DNA of 5,456 nt from Microcaldota archaeon (GCA_023246885.1 JAHFHN010000064.1:1-5456), one strand, 5' to 3'; positions 1 to 5,456 are shown, counted from the first letter of the stretch. Notes: generated by a model not told the origin, from the sequence alone. Numbers and translations are program-made.

Positions 1-60
1 AGCGTAAAAAATACCGCATAACCAGATAATGGATTTTAGCTCGTAGTGTGATTTGCTGCG
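1..60. other. Short flank downstream of the glycosyltransferase, no gene assigned
   Basis: All three plus frames meet a stop within the first 29 bases; frame 3 would end as RKKYRITR-stop at 27-29 and could be the tail of a convergent gene. On the minus strand a T6 tract (11-6) could end the glycosyltransferase message, and an ATG at 19-17 could begin a further minus gene (MRYFLR). None of these can be decided from 60 bases. Confidence 0.2.
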
Positions 61-1344
61 CTATTTAATTTGCCACATTTTTTTCAAGCGTTTAATTGCT
101 GTAATCGCATCGCGTGGAGTTTTTAATTCTCTACCGATTTTCAATAATTCTTTTAAAGTAGATTTCTTTTTATGTCCCTTAGCCAGTGCTTTTTGATAAA
201 CTCCTATTGTTTCTTGCGCTGCTTTTCTCCAGTTAAATTTCTTTTCAACAATCTTTCTTCCATTTAACCCAATTTTGTGTAGTAAATCTTTTCTCTTCAA
301 AGCAGCGGCAATTGCTACAGCAAGTGCTTTTGAATTACGTGGAGGTATCAGCCAACCGTTTTTGCTGTTTACTATTTCAGGTATACCGCCGGTACGTGCT
401 GCCACTACTGGCAAGCCTGAAGCCATTGCTTCTATTATAACCAGCCCAAATGGTTCCCAAACTGAAGGAAACACAAACAAGTCACAGCCATTTAGTAATT
501 TGTTTAGTTTTTTACGATTATTTTCAGCACCGTAAAATACAATTGCATTGCTTATGCCTAGTTTTTTAGCTTGTTTTTGCAATTTTTTGACCGAGGTGCC
601 TGTGCCTATTAATAATAATTTTGCAGTTGGAAATGTTTTCAAAACTGCCGGCAATGACTGCAATAAATATTTCAAGCCTTTTTGTTCAATTACTCTTCCA
701 ACCCAAACAAGTAATGGGTCACTTGGTTTCATTCCAAATTTTTTCTTTACGTTCAAGTCATGTTTTGTTGAAAATTCATTTGCATTAATTGCATTGTAAA
801 TAACTGTAAAACGTTTCTTCGGAATCTTATACTTGGCTACGTCGTCTCGAGTCCATTTGCTCACCGCAATTAATTCATCTGCGCTTTTCAAAACTGCCTT
901 GCCAATTGCTAATTCATACGCCGACCCGAATAACGTATACGCTGGGCTTATCCCATTCGGCCGCGCATTATGCACGGTTAACACGAGTGGTTTGTTTGTT
1001 TCTTCACAGTGTTTTCTCACTAAAGTGAAGTCGGGGAACCATCTGCCATGCAAGTGGAATAAGTCAAATTTTTCTTTTTCATCAATGGCTCGTAAGTATT
1101 TCAAAAAATCTGGGCAAACAACTAACGGTGGAGGATATAATCTGGCTATTTTTACAACTTGAGCTGGTATGCGATGAACCTTTATTCCGCGCACTGTTTC
1201 GGTTTTGTGAGCCCCTTTAAGTTGGCCAGTAATTACGTGCACTTCAACGCCTTGTTTTACTAATGCTTCGCCAAGTTCCAGCATGTGATTTTCAGTACCA
1301 CCGCGAAACGGGTAAAACAATGCATTAACAAAACAAACCTTCAA
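61..1344 (-). CDS. GT4-family (GT-B fold) retaining glycosyltransferase
   Basis: Predicted cytoplasmic or membrane-associated enzyme that transfers a sugar from a nucleotide-sugar donor; acceptor and sugar are not identifiable. I start it at the TTG at 1344 (427 residues), which gives the classic GT4 N-terminus (MKVCFVNALFYPFRGG) and has GGTG seven bases upstream. The frame is open 10 codons further, to a TTG at 1374. Counting from 1344: the acceptor-side Gly-rich loop GGTE is at 15-18; a second-domain start near 210 carries GRVIEQKG with the phosphate-binding Arg217 and Lys222; EPFGLVIIEA carries the EX7E pair Glu297/Glu305; GG-IPEIV follows near 319. These are hallmarks of Pfam Glyco_transf_4 plus Glycos_transf_1. 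The last 40 residues hold 14 Lys/Arg beyond the usual fold and may bind acidic lipid headgroups (inference). It is transcribed alone, divergent from the phosphatase-like gene. Family assignment is firm; substrate is unknown. Confidence 0.93.
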   Translation of the reverse strand: MKVCFVNALFYPFRGGTENHMLELGEALVKQGVEVHVITGQLKGAHKTETVRGIKVHRIPAQVVKIARLYPPPLVVCPDFLKYLRAIDEKEKFDLFHLHGRWFPDFTLVRKHCEETNKPLVLTVHNARPNGISPAYTLFGSAYELAIGKAVLKSADELIAVSKWTRDDVAKYKIPKKRFTVIYNAINANEFSTKHDLNVKKKFGMKPSDPLLVWVGRVIEQKGLKYLLQSLPAVLKTFPTAKLLLIGTGTSVKKLQKQAKKLGISNAIVFYGAENNRKKLNKLLNGCDLFVFPSVWEPFGLVIIEAMASGLPVVAARTGGIPEIVNSKNGWLIPPRNSKALAVAIAAALKRKDLLHKIGLNGRKIVEKKFNWRKAAQETIGVYQKALAKGHKKKSTLKELLKIGRELKTPRDAITAIKRLKKMWQIK

Positions 1345-1355
1345 CTTTAAACACC
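1342..1355 (-). promoter_or_regulatory. Shine-Dalgarno GGTG that selects a TTG start for the glycosyltransferase
   Basis: On the minus strand GGTG (1355-1352) is followed by a 7-nt spacer and TTG (1344-1342). The match to the archaeal anti-SD (GGTGA type), and the fact that the protein then begins exactly at the first beta strand, favour this start over the TTG at 1374. Confidence 0.55.
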
Positions 1356-1392
1356 GATATAACGTAACTAGCAATATGAAAGCAAATTCTCG

Positions 1393-1401
1393 AATAAAAA
1401 A
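1393..1401 (-). promoter_or_regulatory. Candidate TATA box for the glycosyltransferase gene
   Basis: On the minus strand a T-rich TTTTTTATT box lies here. A transcription start about 27 nt from its centre would fall near 1370, giving a leader of about 26 nt that contains the GGTG site and excludes the TTG at 1374. It is a weak match, and chosen by position. Confidence 0.35.
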
Positions 1402-1455
1402 CTAGCTTGTGAGCTTTTTGGCCTCTGTAGTCACAAAAGTAATTAAAACCAACAA

Positions 1456-1505
1456 TATAATAAACGCAGACGGGGATGTATTTGTTGTTTATAATTTCTA
1501 GGTGA
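1456..1505 (+). promoter_or_regulatory. Promoter and Shine-Dalgarno of the phosphatase-like gene
   Basis: TATAATAA at 1456-1463 is followed, 37 bases on, by GGTGA (1501-1505), which sits 5 nt before the ATG at 1511. A start site near 1485 would give a short leader that includes the SD. A second box, TTTATAAT at 1488-1495, is too close to the ATG to be the TATA for a leadered message. The SD is clear; which box is used is inference. Confidence 0.5.
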
Positions 1506-1510
1506 AGTAA

Positions 1511-2122
1511 ATGGCTCGGACAAGACTTGGATATATAGGTGAAGTGCAGAGAAAAATCGCTGCTAAAAAGCCAGTTTTAATTGGTGTTTTCTGTTCTGGT
1601 AATGGGGATAGGAGTCCATTAGCCCACGCAGTTTTGCAAAAAACTTTTGAGCGGGCAGGTTTTACCAACGTTAGAATCTTTTCTTTTGGAACAAGTGTAT
1701 CACCAGCTAAGCATCATGGGCCAGCTTCTGATCGTACAACTTCTCACGCTAAAGAAATGGGCTATGATTTAGGCAGACATAGAAGAAGACATTTAAGTGA
1801 CGAAGACGTACAACGTGATATTCAAAGAGCAGATTTATTGTTAGCTATTTCTCCTTCACATGCCGCATTAGCTGCTGAATATTCTGCAGATGAGGCACCA
1901 AATGCGCATGAACCTATTTTGGAAAAAACCTGGACATTAAAAGGGTTTGCAAACAAAACCGAATGGACGCGTCCTTTTAGATGGAGGTTAGCGCGTGGAC
2001 TAGCATTGAAAGACCCGTATTTTCATCCTCGAACGCCTGCTGGTGAAGAAAAGTTTAGAAGAGACCTAAGGGCAGTTGAAGCCGCAGCAAAAAAAGCAGT
2101 TATTCGCCTATTAAAAAAATAA
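1511..2122 (+). CDS. Low-molecular-weight protein phosphatase-fold protein with variant P-loop
   Basis: Probable cytoplasmic phosphatase of the LMW-PTP / arginine-phosphatase (YwlE) superfamily. The P-loop CX5RS is intact: nucleophile Cys28, Arg34, Ser35 within FCSGNGDRSP. The late general-acid motif is present as Asp168-Pro-Tyr, and a TLK stretch at 142-144 resembles the segment before it in arginine phosphatases. It differs from the usual CxGN(I/T)CRSP: the position that is Ile in tyrosine and Thr in arginine phosphatases is Gly32, and the second Cys is Asp33, so the substrate cannot be read from the usual rule. At 203 residues it exceeds the common ~150, with a basic N-terminal extension of ~20 residues, an extra Arg-rich stretch at about 145-165 and a Lys-rich C-terminal helix. 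The ATG at 1511 is fixed by a good SD. It converges on the nuclease gene with 1 bp between the stops. Substrate and activity are unproven. Confidence 0.85.
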   Translation: MARTRLGYIGEVQRKIAAKKPVLIGVFCSGNGDRSPLAHAVLQKTFERAGFTNVRIFSFGTSVSPAKHHGPASDRTTSHAKEMGYDLGRHRRRHLSDEDVQRDIQRADLLLAISPSHAALAAEYSADEAPNAHEPILEKTWTLKGFANKTEWTRPFRWRLARGLALKDPYFHPRTPAGEEKFRRDLRAVEAAAKKAVIRLLKK

Positions 2123-2138
2123 TTTAAATTTTTATTTT
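2113..2138. terminator. Convergent, bidirectional T-tract termination zone
   Basis: After the phosphatase stop (2120-2122) the plus strand reads T5 (2129-2133) and T4 (2135-2138). After the nuclease stop (2126-2124) the minus strand reads T7 (2119-2113). Archaeal intrinsic termination works on U-tracts without a needed hairpin, and no strong stem is seen. Each tract lies inside the other gene's 3' end, so the two messages probably overlap by tens of bases. Confidence 0.5.
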
Positions 2139-3392
2139 ATCTCCATTCATTGGCGCAATTGCGTCGAAGCCATCTACCTTTAGTAATTCTGCAAAGCCTT
2201 GTGTGTCGTCGCCGTGAACACAAAAAATTTTATTTGGATTAACTTTTTTGGCATATTGCAATAACTCACTTTGGCTAGCATGAGCTGAGAATTCAAATTT
2301 TTTTACTGGCAACGAGATGCGCAAATAACTTCGTTTTTTTCCATCTGAAATTATAATTGGTTCGCCCTTCAATAACCGCCGCCCATTTGTTCTTTCTCCT
2401 TGATAGCCAACCAAGAAAATTTTTGATATTCCGCTGCTTTTTTCCAATTTTTGCAAATAGCTTAACACTGGCCCACCTTCAAGCATACCTGCAGTTGTAA
2501 TTACGACATTGCCGCCTTGAATGGCTTGTTTTCTATCTTCATTTGTTGACACAACCGTTGCTTTTTGCAAAGCGTTTTTGAATCCCTTTGGGTTTTTCAA
2601 ATAACCGCTATACTGATAATAAATATCATTTATTTGCGTGCCCATTCCGTCTATGAAAATATTTCCGCGAAAATTCTTTTCGCTTAACAGTGTAAGTATT
2701 TCTTGGGTTCTACCAACTGCAAAACACGGGACAAGTGCGGTTCCGCCATCATCAATAACTTCTTGAATTGATGCAGTGAACTCAGCTTCTGCTTTTTGCC
2801 TATCCATCTGGCCACTTGCGCCATAGGTGGATTCCATTATCAAAGTATCTACTTCAACTGGAATTTGCGCGCCATTATGCATTCGAGTAGCATTTAGTTT
2901 CAAATCACCAGTGTAAACCAATTTTTTCTTTTCTGCTTTTATTTCAATTTGTGCTGATCCAATTATGTGGCCCGCATCGAGAAACGAAAAACGCACATCA
3001 TTTGATAGTTTAAACTCATTGCCATATCCGAGGGTAGAAAAATGTGCTAAACATTTGTTTAAATCAACTTTTGAAAATGGCGCGGGCTGTTTTTGTTGTT
3101 GAGCTATTTTTATGGTGTCATTATACAACACGTTGCTAACCGAAAGAGTGGGCGTTGTGCAGTAAACTGTTGGTGCTGAATGTTTGAACAATGCCGGTAT
3201 AGCGCCACAATGGTCTAGGTGTGAGTGTGATAAAATTACTGCTTGTGGTCGCTTAGCTCTTTCAAGCAATGGAAATTGATTGTTTACTTCCATTTTTAAT
3301 CCACAGTCAAGATAAGCTGTTGTTTCGCCGCTTGTAAGCGAAACGCAACTTCTACCAACTTCGCCTGCTCCGCCTAGAAATTGTAATTCCAT
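2124..3392 (-). CDS. aCPSF2-like beta-CASP metallo-beta-lactamase ribonuclease (no KH domains)
   Basis: Zinc-dependent RNase of the CPSF-73/RNase J superfamily, acting in RNA maturation and decay. At 422 residues it has only the catalytic core and lacks the N-terminal KH domains of aCPSF1 (FttA, roughly 640 residues), which fits aCPSF2. Metallo-beta-lactamase motifs are complete: Asp29 (YLDCG), His56-x-His58-x-Asp60-His61, His142 (DAGHIIGSA) and Asp163 (YTGDL). Beta-CASP motifs follow: A Glu187 (MESTYG), B His371 (FSAHAS) and C His393 (CVHGD). His at motif C is typical of RNA-acting rather than SNM1/Artemis-type members. The GRTQE stretch at 227-231 is also family-typical. The ATG at 3392 lies 34 nt from the start of a TATA-like box, so the message is probably leaderless. 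It is transcribed alone, divergent from the SDR gene with a 42-bp gap. An archaeal RNase J is the alternative; the HSHLDHCG and FSAH forms favour aCPSF2. Confidence 0.93.
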   Translation of the reverse strand: MELQFLGGAGEVGRSCVSLTSGETTAYLDCGLKMEVNNQFPLLERAKRPQAVILSHSHLDHCGAIPALFKHSAPTVYCTTPTLSVSNVLYNDTIKIAQQQKQPAPFSKVDLNKCLAHFSTLGYGNEFKLSNDVRFSFLDAGHIIGSAQIEIKAEKKKLVYTGDLKLNATRMHNGAQIPVEVDTLIMESTYGASGQMDRQKAEAEFTASIQEVIDDGGTALVPCFAVGRTQEILTLLSEKNFRGNIFIDGMGTQINDIYYQYSGYLKNPKGFKNALQKATVVSTNEDRKQAIQGGNVVITTAGMLEGGPVLSYLQKLEKSSGISKIFLVGYQGERTNGRRLLKGEPIIISDGKKRSYLRISLPVKKFEFSAHASQSELLQYAKKVNPNKIFCVHGDDTQGFAELLKVDGFDAIAPMNGDKIKI

Positions 3393-3400
3393 GCAATTGG

Positions 3401-3408
3401 TATTTATT
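3401..3408 (+). promoter_or_regulatory. TATA-like box of the SDR/epimerase gene
   Basis: TATTTATT begins 34 nt before the ATG at 3435, the spacing expected for a leaderless archaeal transcript. No SD precedes that ATG. Another AT box (TTTATAAT at 3420-3427) is too close to serve it and is read instead as the core of the opposite promoter. Confidence 0.5.
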
Positions 3409-3418
3409 CACCCTGGTT

Positions 3419-3426
3419 TTTTATAA
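3419..3426 (-). promoter_or_regulatory. TATA-like box of the aCPSF2-like gene
   Basis: On the minus strand TTATAAAA begins at 3426, 34 nt before the A of the ATG at 3392, giving a leaderless transcript. A GGTGA lies between box and ATG (about 15 nt from the ATG) but is too far to act as a normal SD. This box interlocks with the SDR promoter. Confidence 0.5.
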
Positions 3427-3434
3427 TCTCTGTT

Positions 3435-4406
3435 ATGGTTTTTCTTGTGACAATTACGGGTTCAACCGGCAGATTAGGTCAAGTTGTTACGCCCCTACTT
3501 AGTAAAAAGTACAAAACTCGATTAATTGTCCGAAACGCAGCAAAAGCTCAACGTGAATTTCCAAGAAGCGAATCCGTTGCGCTTGACTTAAGCGCCGCTT
3601 CAATTGCTGAACTGCGACGCGCTGTTCGCGGGTCAACTGTTGTTATTCACTTAGCGGGATTAGTTGACCTTCTTGCTAGTCGTGAAAAACTGTTTGCTAT
3701 TAATTTTGAAATCACAAAAAAACTCCTTGCTGCTTGCGAAGCTGAAAAAATTCCTTTTTTTCTCCATGCTTCTTCAATTTCAATATACGCTGACTCCAAT
3801 AAGCCAATAAATGAAGAAAGCGAGAAAAAGCCAGTAACTCTTTATGGCGAAAGCAAATTAGCTGCCGAACAAAGCATCTCAAAGAGTAACTTGAAGTGGG
3901 TCGCGTTGCGCCCGGGTATAATTTATGGTCCGCATTTTAAAGAAGGATTTTGGCCACTACTTAGACAAATGAAAAAACGACGAGCAGCAATTATTGGCAA
4001 TGGAGATAACAAAATTCCACTAGTGTACGAAGTCGATGTAGCAAAAGCTTTTGTTAAATGTGTTGAAGAATTAAAAAAAGGAAATAAGAAAATTTTACGC
4101 CAAGCATTTAATATTGTTGGTGAATATCCCACTCAACGCGAGGCGTTTAACTTATTGTCACAAGTGTTTAGTGTGCCGATGCCAACGCGTCAAGTTTCCG
4201 TACGATTTGCAAGAAACACCGCAAGCATAATCTCGCTTTTGTACAAATTTTTTGGAAAAACGCCAGCATTTCCTCCAGAATACGTCGACTTATTAGCGCG
4301 TAGCCGAGTTTACGACACGTCAAAAGCAAAACAGTTACTTCGATTCAATGCAAATACCTCGGTTAAACGTGGAATAAACGAAATCAAAAAAGCATGGCTT
4401 AGCTAG
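3435..4406 (+). CDS. Extended SDR, NAD(P)-dependent epimerase/dehydratase-like protein
   Basis: Rossmann-fold oxidoreductase of the atypical/extended short-chain dehydrogenase family (Pfam Epimerase / 3Beta_HSD-like), 323 residues, a usual length. The dinucleotide loop is Gly9-S-T-Gly12-R-L-Gly15; Arg33 at the end of the second strand (LIVRN) suggests NADP(H) over NAD. Asn90 and the HASS segment (Ser113/Ser114) precede the catalytic Tyr137-x3-Lys141, and RPGIIYGP at 159-166 marks the substrate-side loop. The C-terminal part (about 225-320) includes FPPEYVDLL and a DTSKAKQLL segment, common in sugar-nucleotide and hydroxysteroid-type SDRs where the last helices bind the substrate. Substrate is not determinable: nucleotide-sugar epimerase/reductase or lipid/steroid-type dehydrogenase are both possible. 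The ATG at 3435 fits its promoter; GTG at 3447 is an alternative that still keeps the Gly motif. It ends 4 bp from the convergent small gene. Confidence 0.9.
   Translation: MVFLVTITGSTGRLGQVVTPLLSKKYKTRLIVRNAAKAQREFPRSESVALDLSAASIAELRRAVRGSTVVIHLAGLVDLLASREKLFAINFEITKKLLAACEAEKIPFFLHASSISIYADSNKPINEESEKKPVTLYGESKLAAEQSISKSNLKWVALRPGIIYGPHFKEGFWPLLRQMKKRRAAIIGNGDNKIPLVYEVDVAKAFVKCVEELKKGNKKILRQAFNIVGEYPTQREAFNLLSQVFSVPMPTRQVSVRFARNTASIISLLYKFFGKTPAFPPEYVDLLARSRVYDTSKAKQLLRFNANTSVKRGINEIKKAWLS
4386..4391 (-). terminator. Possible T6 terminator tract of the small membrane-protein gene
   Basis: On the minus strand a T6 run lies about 20 nt beyond the TGA of the 43-residue gene, inside the SDR 3' end. 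It is the only nearby T-tract; no convincing stem precedes it. Confidence 0.25.
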
Positions 4407-4410
4407 CATC

Positions 4411-4542
4411 TCAAGCTATGTTGCCAATTATTTTAGCAGCTCCGCCGACTATAAACACTATTAGTAAAGTATCAATTTGCATTAAACCCGTGAATGCTAG
4501 AACCATTCCGCCAGCTATAATTGCAGTAAAAGTTCCATTCAT
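4411..4542 (-). CDS. Small two-segment hydrophobic membrane protein, unknown function (43 aa)
   Basis: An ATG at 4542 opens a 43-residue frame ending in TGA at 4413-4411. The product has two hydrophobic stretches, about 4-20 (TFTAIIAGGMVLAFTGL) and 24-42 (TLLIVFIVGGAAKIIGN), joined by the short turn MQID. Each contains a GG pair suited to tight helix packing. I do not recognise a family. It fills most of a 268-bp gap that would otherwise be unexplained, with a 4-bp gap to the convergent SDR stop. No good SD is visible; a TTTTAAATA-like box on the minus strand near 4615-4623 would give a leader of about 50 nt. The same interval is also open on the plus strand in the mirrored frame (4418-4549), but that reading has many prolines and no membrane-helix pattern. 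Real gene is likely, not certain. Confidence 0.55.
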   Translation of the reverse strand: MNGTFTAIIAGGMVLAFTGLMQIDTLLIVFIVGGAAKIIGNIA

Positions 4543-4623
4543 AATTTAAACAACTCAAGCTAACAATTAACCCGTAATTACTAATTAATTAACATGAGAT
4601 AATAGGCGAAAAAATATTTAAAA

Positions 4624-4664
4624 CGCGCAAATTTTACAAATCTTTATATATCGCGCGGATTTTA
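4624..4664 (+). repeat. 13-bp imperfect direct repeat flanking the TATA box
   Basis: CGCGCAAATTTTA (4624-4636) recurs as CGCGCGGATTTTA (4652-4664), matching 11 of 13 bases. Starts are 28 bp apart. One copy lies upstream of the TATA box at 4643-4651 and the other between that box and the start codon, the layout of a repressor or activator operator. Regulatory function is inference. Confidence 0.45.
4643..4651 (+). promoter_or_regulatory. Archaeal TATA box, leaderless promoter of the secreted Cys-rich protein
   Basis: TTTATATAT is a near-ideal archaeal TATA box, with ACAAATC upstream as a plausible BRE. It begins 32 nt before the ATG at 4675, so transcription should start at or within a few bases of the start codon. 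There is no SD upstream of that ATG, in agreement with a leaderless message. Confidence 0.75.
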
Positions 4665-4674
4665 GTCTATTTGT

Positions 4675-5456
4675 ATGCAAAAGACAAAAATTTCGATTCA
4701 AAAAACTCTTTTTTCACTTTTTCTGCTTATTTCACTTTCATTAACTGTAGTGGCTCAGCCCGTTTTTGTTTCAACCACTGGCGCAGGCGCTGAAGCGCAG
4801 TACATGCCTCCTTCTTTCGATGCTTATTCTCCTGAAGAGGTCATACTCGCTTTTGTTGGAAAAGAAGTATTTTCAAAGACAAGTGAAGACGCCCTTTTGA
4901 AGTATTGTTCAGAGCCCAATGGCGTTGATAAAATAACTGAAGAAGTGGAAAAAGTTTTAGATAATAGCGACTTTGACTATGCCAGTGTTTGCAAGTCGCT
5001 TGAAGGTGGATTTAGAGCAGCAGATGTAGGTGATGCTTGGTGTGAAAAAGCACAATCAGCTAAAAGCGTGACTTGCCCAGTGAATGAAGAAAAACTAGTT
5101 GAACAGTGCAAAAACCGTCTTAAAGATGAAAGTAAATACAAAGATGTTGAAGAAGACGATGCCTTTTTGTGTAAAAGCGAATTCCGTAATCATAAAAGAG
5201 AATTAGAACAATTTTGTAAAGGCAGAGAAATCCAATTTCAAGGCAAGTGCCCAAAGTTCCCAGAGTCAAATGAATGGGAACAAGAATGTCGAGTAAGAGG
5301 CGGAGTCCCTTCAAGGGAAAAAACACCTGAAGGCTGCGAGTTTCCAAGATGCGACTTTAAAGGCAACCGGCCGCCAGTTATAACTGATTTCGATTCATGT
5401 CCGCCCATTCCATTTGGTTGGGATGAAATGTGTAAGCGAACCGGTGGTGTTCCCAA
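4675..5456 (+). CDS. Secreted Cys-rich repeat protein, 5' part (runs off the window)
   Basis: An uninterrupted frame of 260 full codons runs from the ATG at 4675 to the end with no stop. The N-terminus is a signal peptide: Lys3, Lys5 and Lys10, then a hydrophobic core about 12-26, with a likely cleavage after Ala27 (VVA/QP); a later AEA at 39-41 is a second option. The mature part is Lys/Glu-rich and holds 13 cysteines (78, 106, 123, 134, 145, 166, 181, 192, 205, 221, 226, 242, 253), so it should be disulfide-stabilised outside the membrane. From residue 192 it becomes repetitive: C-P-x2-P, then W-x3-C-x3-GGVP, then x8-GC-x4-C, then the same order again. I recognise no enzyme motif. Similar CxxxGG-P repeats are, from memory, common in secreted proteins of small archaea. 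Function is unknown; an envelope or adhesive role would be a guess. Frames on the opposite strand here are shadows. Confidence 0.85.
   Translation, partial: MQKTKISIQKTLFSLFLLISLSLTVVAQPVFVSTTGAGAEAQYMPPSFDAYSPEEVILAFVGKEVFSKTSEDALLKYCSEPNGVDKITEEVEKVLDNSDFDYASVCKSLEGGFRAADVGDAWCEKAQSAKSVTCPVNEEKLVEQCKNRLKDESKYKDVEEDDAFLCKSEFRNHKRELEQFCKGREIQFQGKCPKFPESNEWEQECRVRGGVPSREKTPEGCEFPRCDFKGNRPPVITDFDSCPPIPFGWDEMCKRTGGVP
5248..5456 (+). repeat. Tandem protein-level Cys repeat of about 50 residues, second unit cut by the window end
   Basis: Unit 1 begins at Cys192 and has Trp201, Cys205, GGVP 209-212, Cys221 and Cys226. Unit 2 begins at Cys242 and has Trp249, Cys253 and GGVP 257-260, where the window stops. 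The Trp-to-Trp period is 48 residues and Cys-to-Cys 50, a 2-residue indel before the Trp. Codons differ widely between units, so the duplication is old and kept by selection on protein. Confidence 0.7.

Noticed and set aside
275..1162. Three plus-strand frames (275-535, 548-799, 833-1162) opposite the glycosyltransferase.
   Set aside because: All are antisense to a clear GT4 coding frame with conserved motifs and resemble no family.
1404..1415. Small palindrome AGCT-TGTG-AGCT in the divergent spacer.
   Set aside because: Arms are only 4 bp and do not extend; it is not followed by a convincing T-tract terminator for either flanking gene and is expected by chance.
1409..1501. A 30-residue plus-strand frame from a GTG (VSFLASVV... 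to TAG), just upstream of the phosphatase-like gene.
   Set aside because: No SD and no promoter at the right distance, and it overlaps the likely promoter of the next gene. Its length is easily reached by chance.
3447..3449. GTG at 3447 as the true start of the SDR gene.
   Set aside because: It would keep the Gly motif, but the ATG at 3435 fits the TATTTATT box at leaderless spacing and gives a complete first strand. Kept only as an alternative.
4418..4549. Plus-strand 43-residue frame mirroring the small minus-strand gene.
   Set aside because: Six prolines, scattered charges and no helix pattern. It is the antisense of a better membrane-protein reading, so I treat it as a shadow.
5120..5456. 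Two minus-strand open frames (75 and 72 residues) opposite the secreted protein.
   Set aside because: They lie opposite a longer frame with a strong promoter, signal peptide and ordered Cys repeats, and show no domain of their own.
1..5456. CRISPR arrays, tRNA or rRNA genes, insertion sequences, toxin-antitoxin or phage-defence genes.
   Set aside because: I read both strands and saw no repeat-spacer pattern, no tRNA-like segment, no transposase or inverted-repeat ends and no defence-gene motifs.

Overview
The window looks archaeal. The evidence is a run of AT-rich TATA-type boxes 31 to 34 nt upstream of start codons (leaderless spacing), GGTG/GGTGA Shine-Dalgarno sites on two other genes, and a 422-residue beta-CASP nuclease of the archaeal aCPSF2 type. 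The AT-rich composition and the Cys-rich secreted protein with W-x3-C-x3-GGVP repeats would suit a small-genome (DPANN-like) lineage. That placement is inference, and the taxon cannot be fixed from this sequence.

Layout. Six genes alternate strand without exception. (1) Minus, 61-1344: GT4 glycosyltransferase. (2) Plus, 1511-2122: low-molecular-weight phosphatase-fold protein with a variant P-loop. (3) Minus, 2124-3392: aCPSF2-like RNase. (4) Plus, 3435-4406: extended short-chain dehydrogenase / NAD(P)-dependent epimerase-like protein. (5) Minus, 4411-4542: a 43-residue, almost entirely hydrophobic small protein. (6) Plus, 4675 to the window end: 5' part of a secreted Cys-rich repeat protein. 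The convergent pairs nearly touch (1 and 4 bp between stop codons). The divergent pairs share promoter regions of 166, 42 and 132 bp.

Working together. No two neighbours share a strand, so no operon is visible and functional linkage cannot be argued from co-transcription. The glycosyltransferase and the SDR protein could both serve cell-surface glycan or lipid-headgroup synthesis, but nothing here proves it. The nuclease is a general RNA-processing enzyme. The most unusual parts are the 3' third: the Cys-rich secreted protein, its promoter flanked by a 13-bp imperfect direct repeat, and the small membrane protein next to it. The 42-bp interlocked promoter pair between the nuclease and SDR genes is also notable. 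I see no RNA gene, CRISPR array, insertion sequence or defence system.
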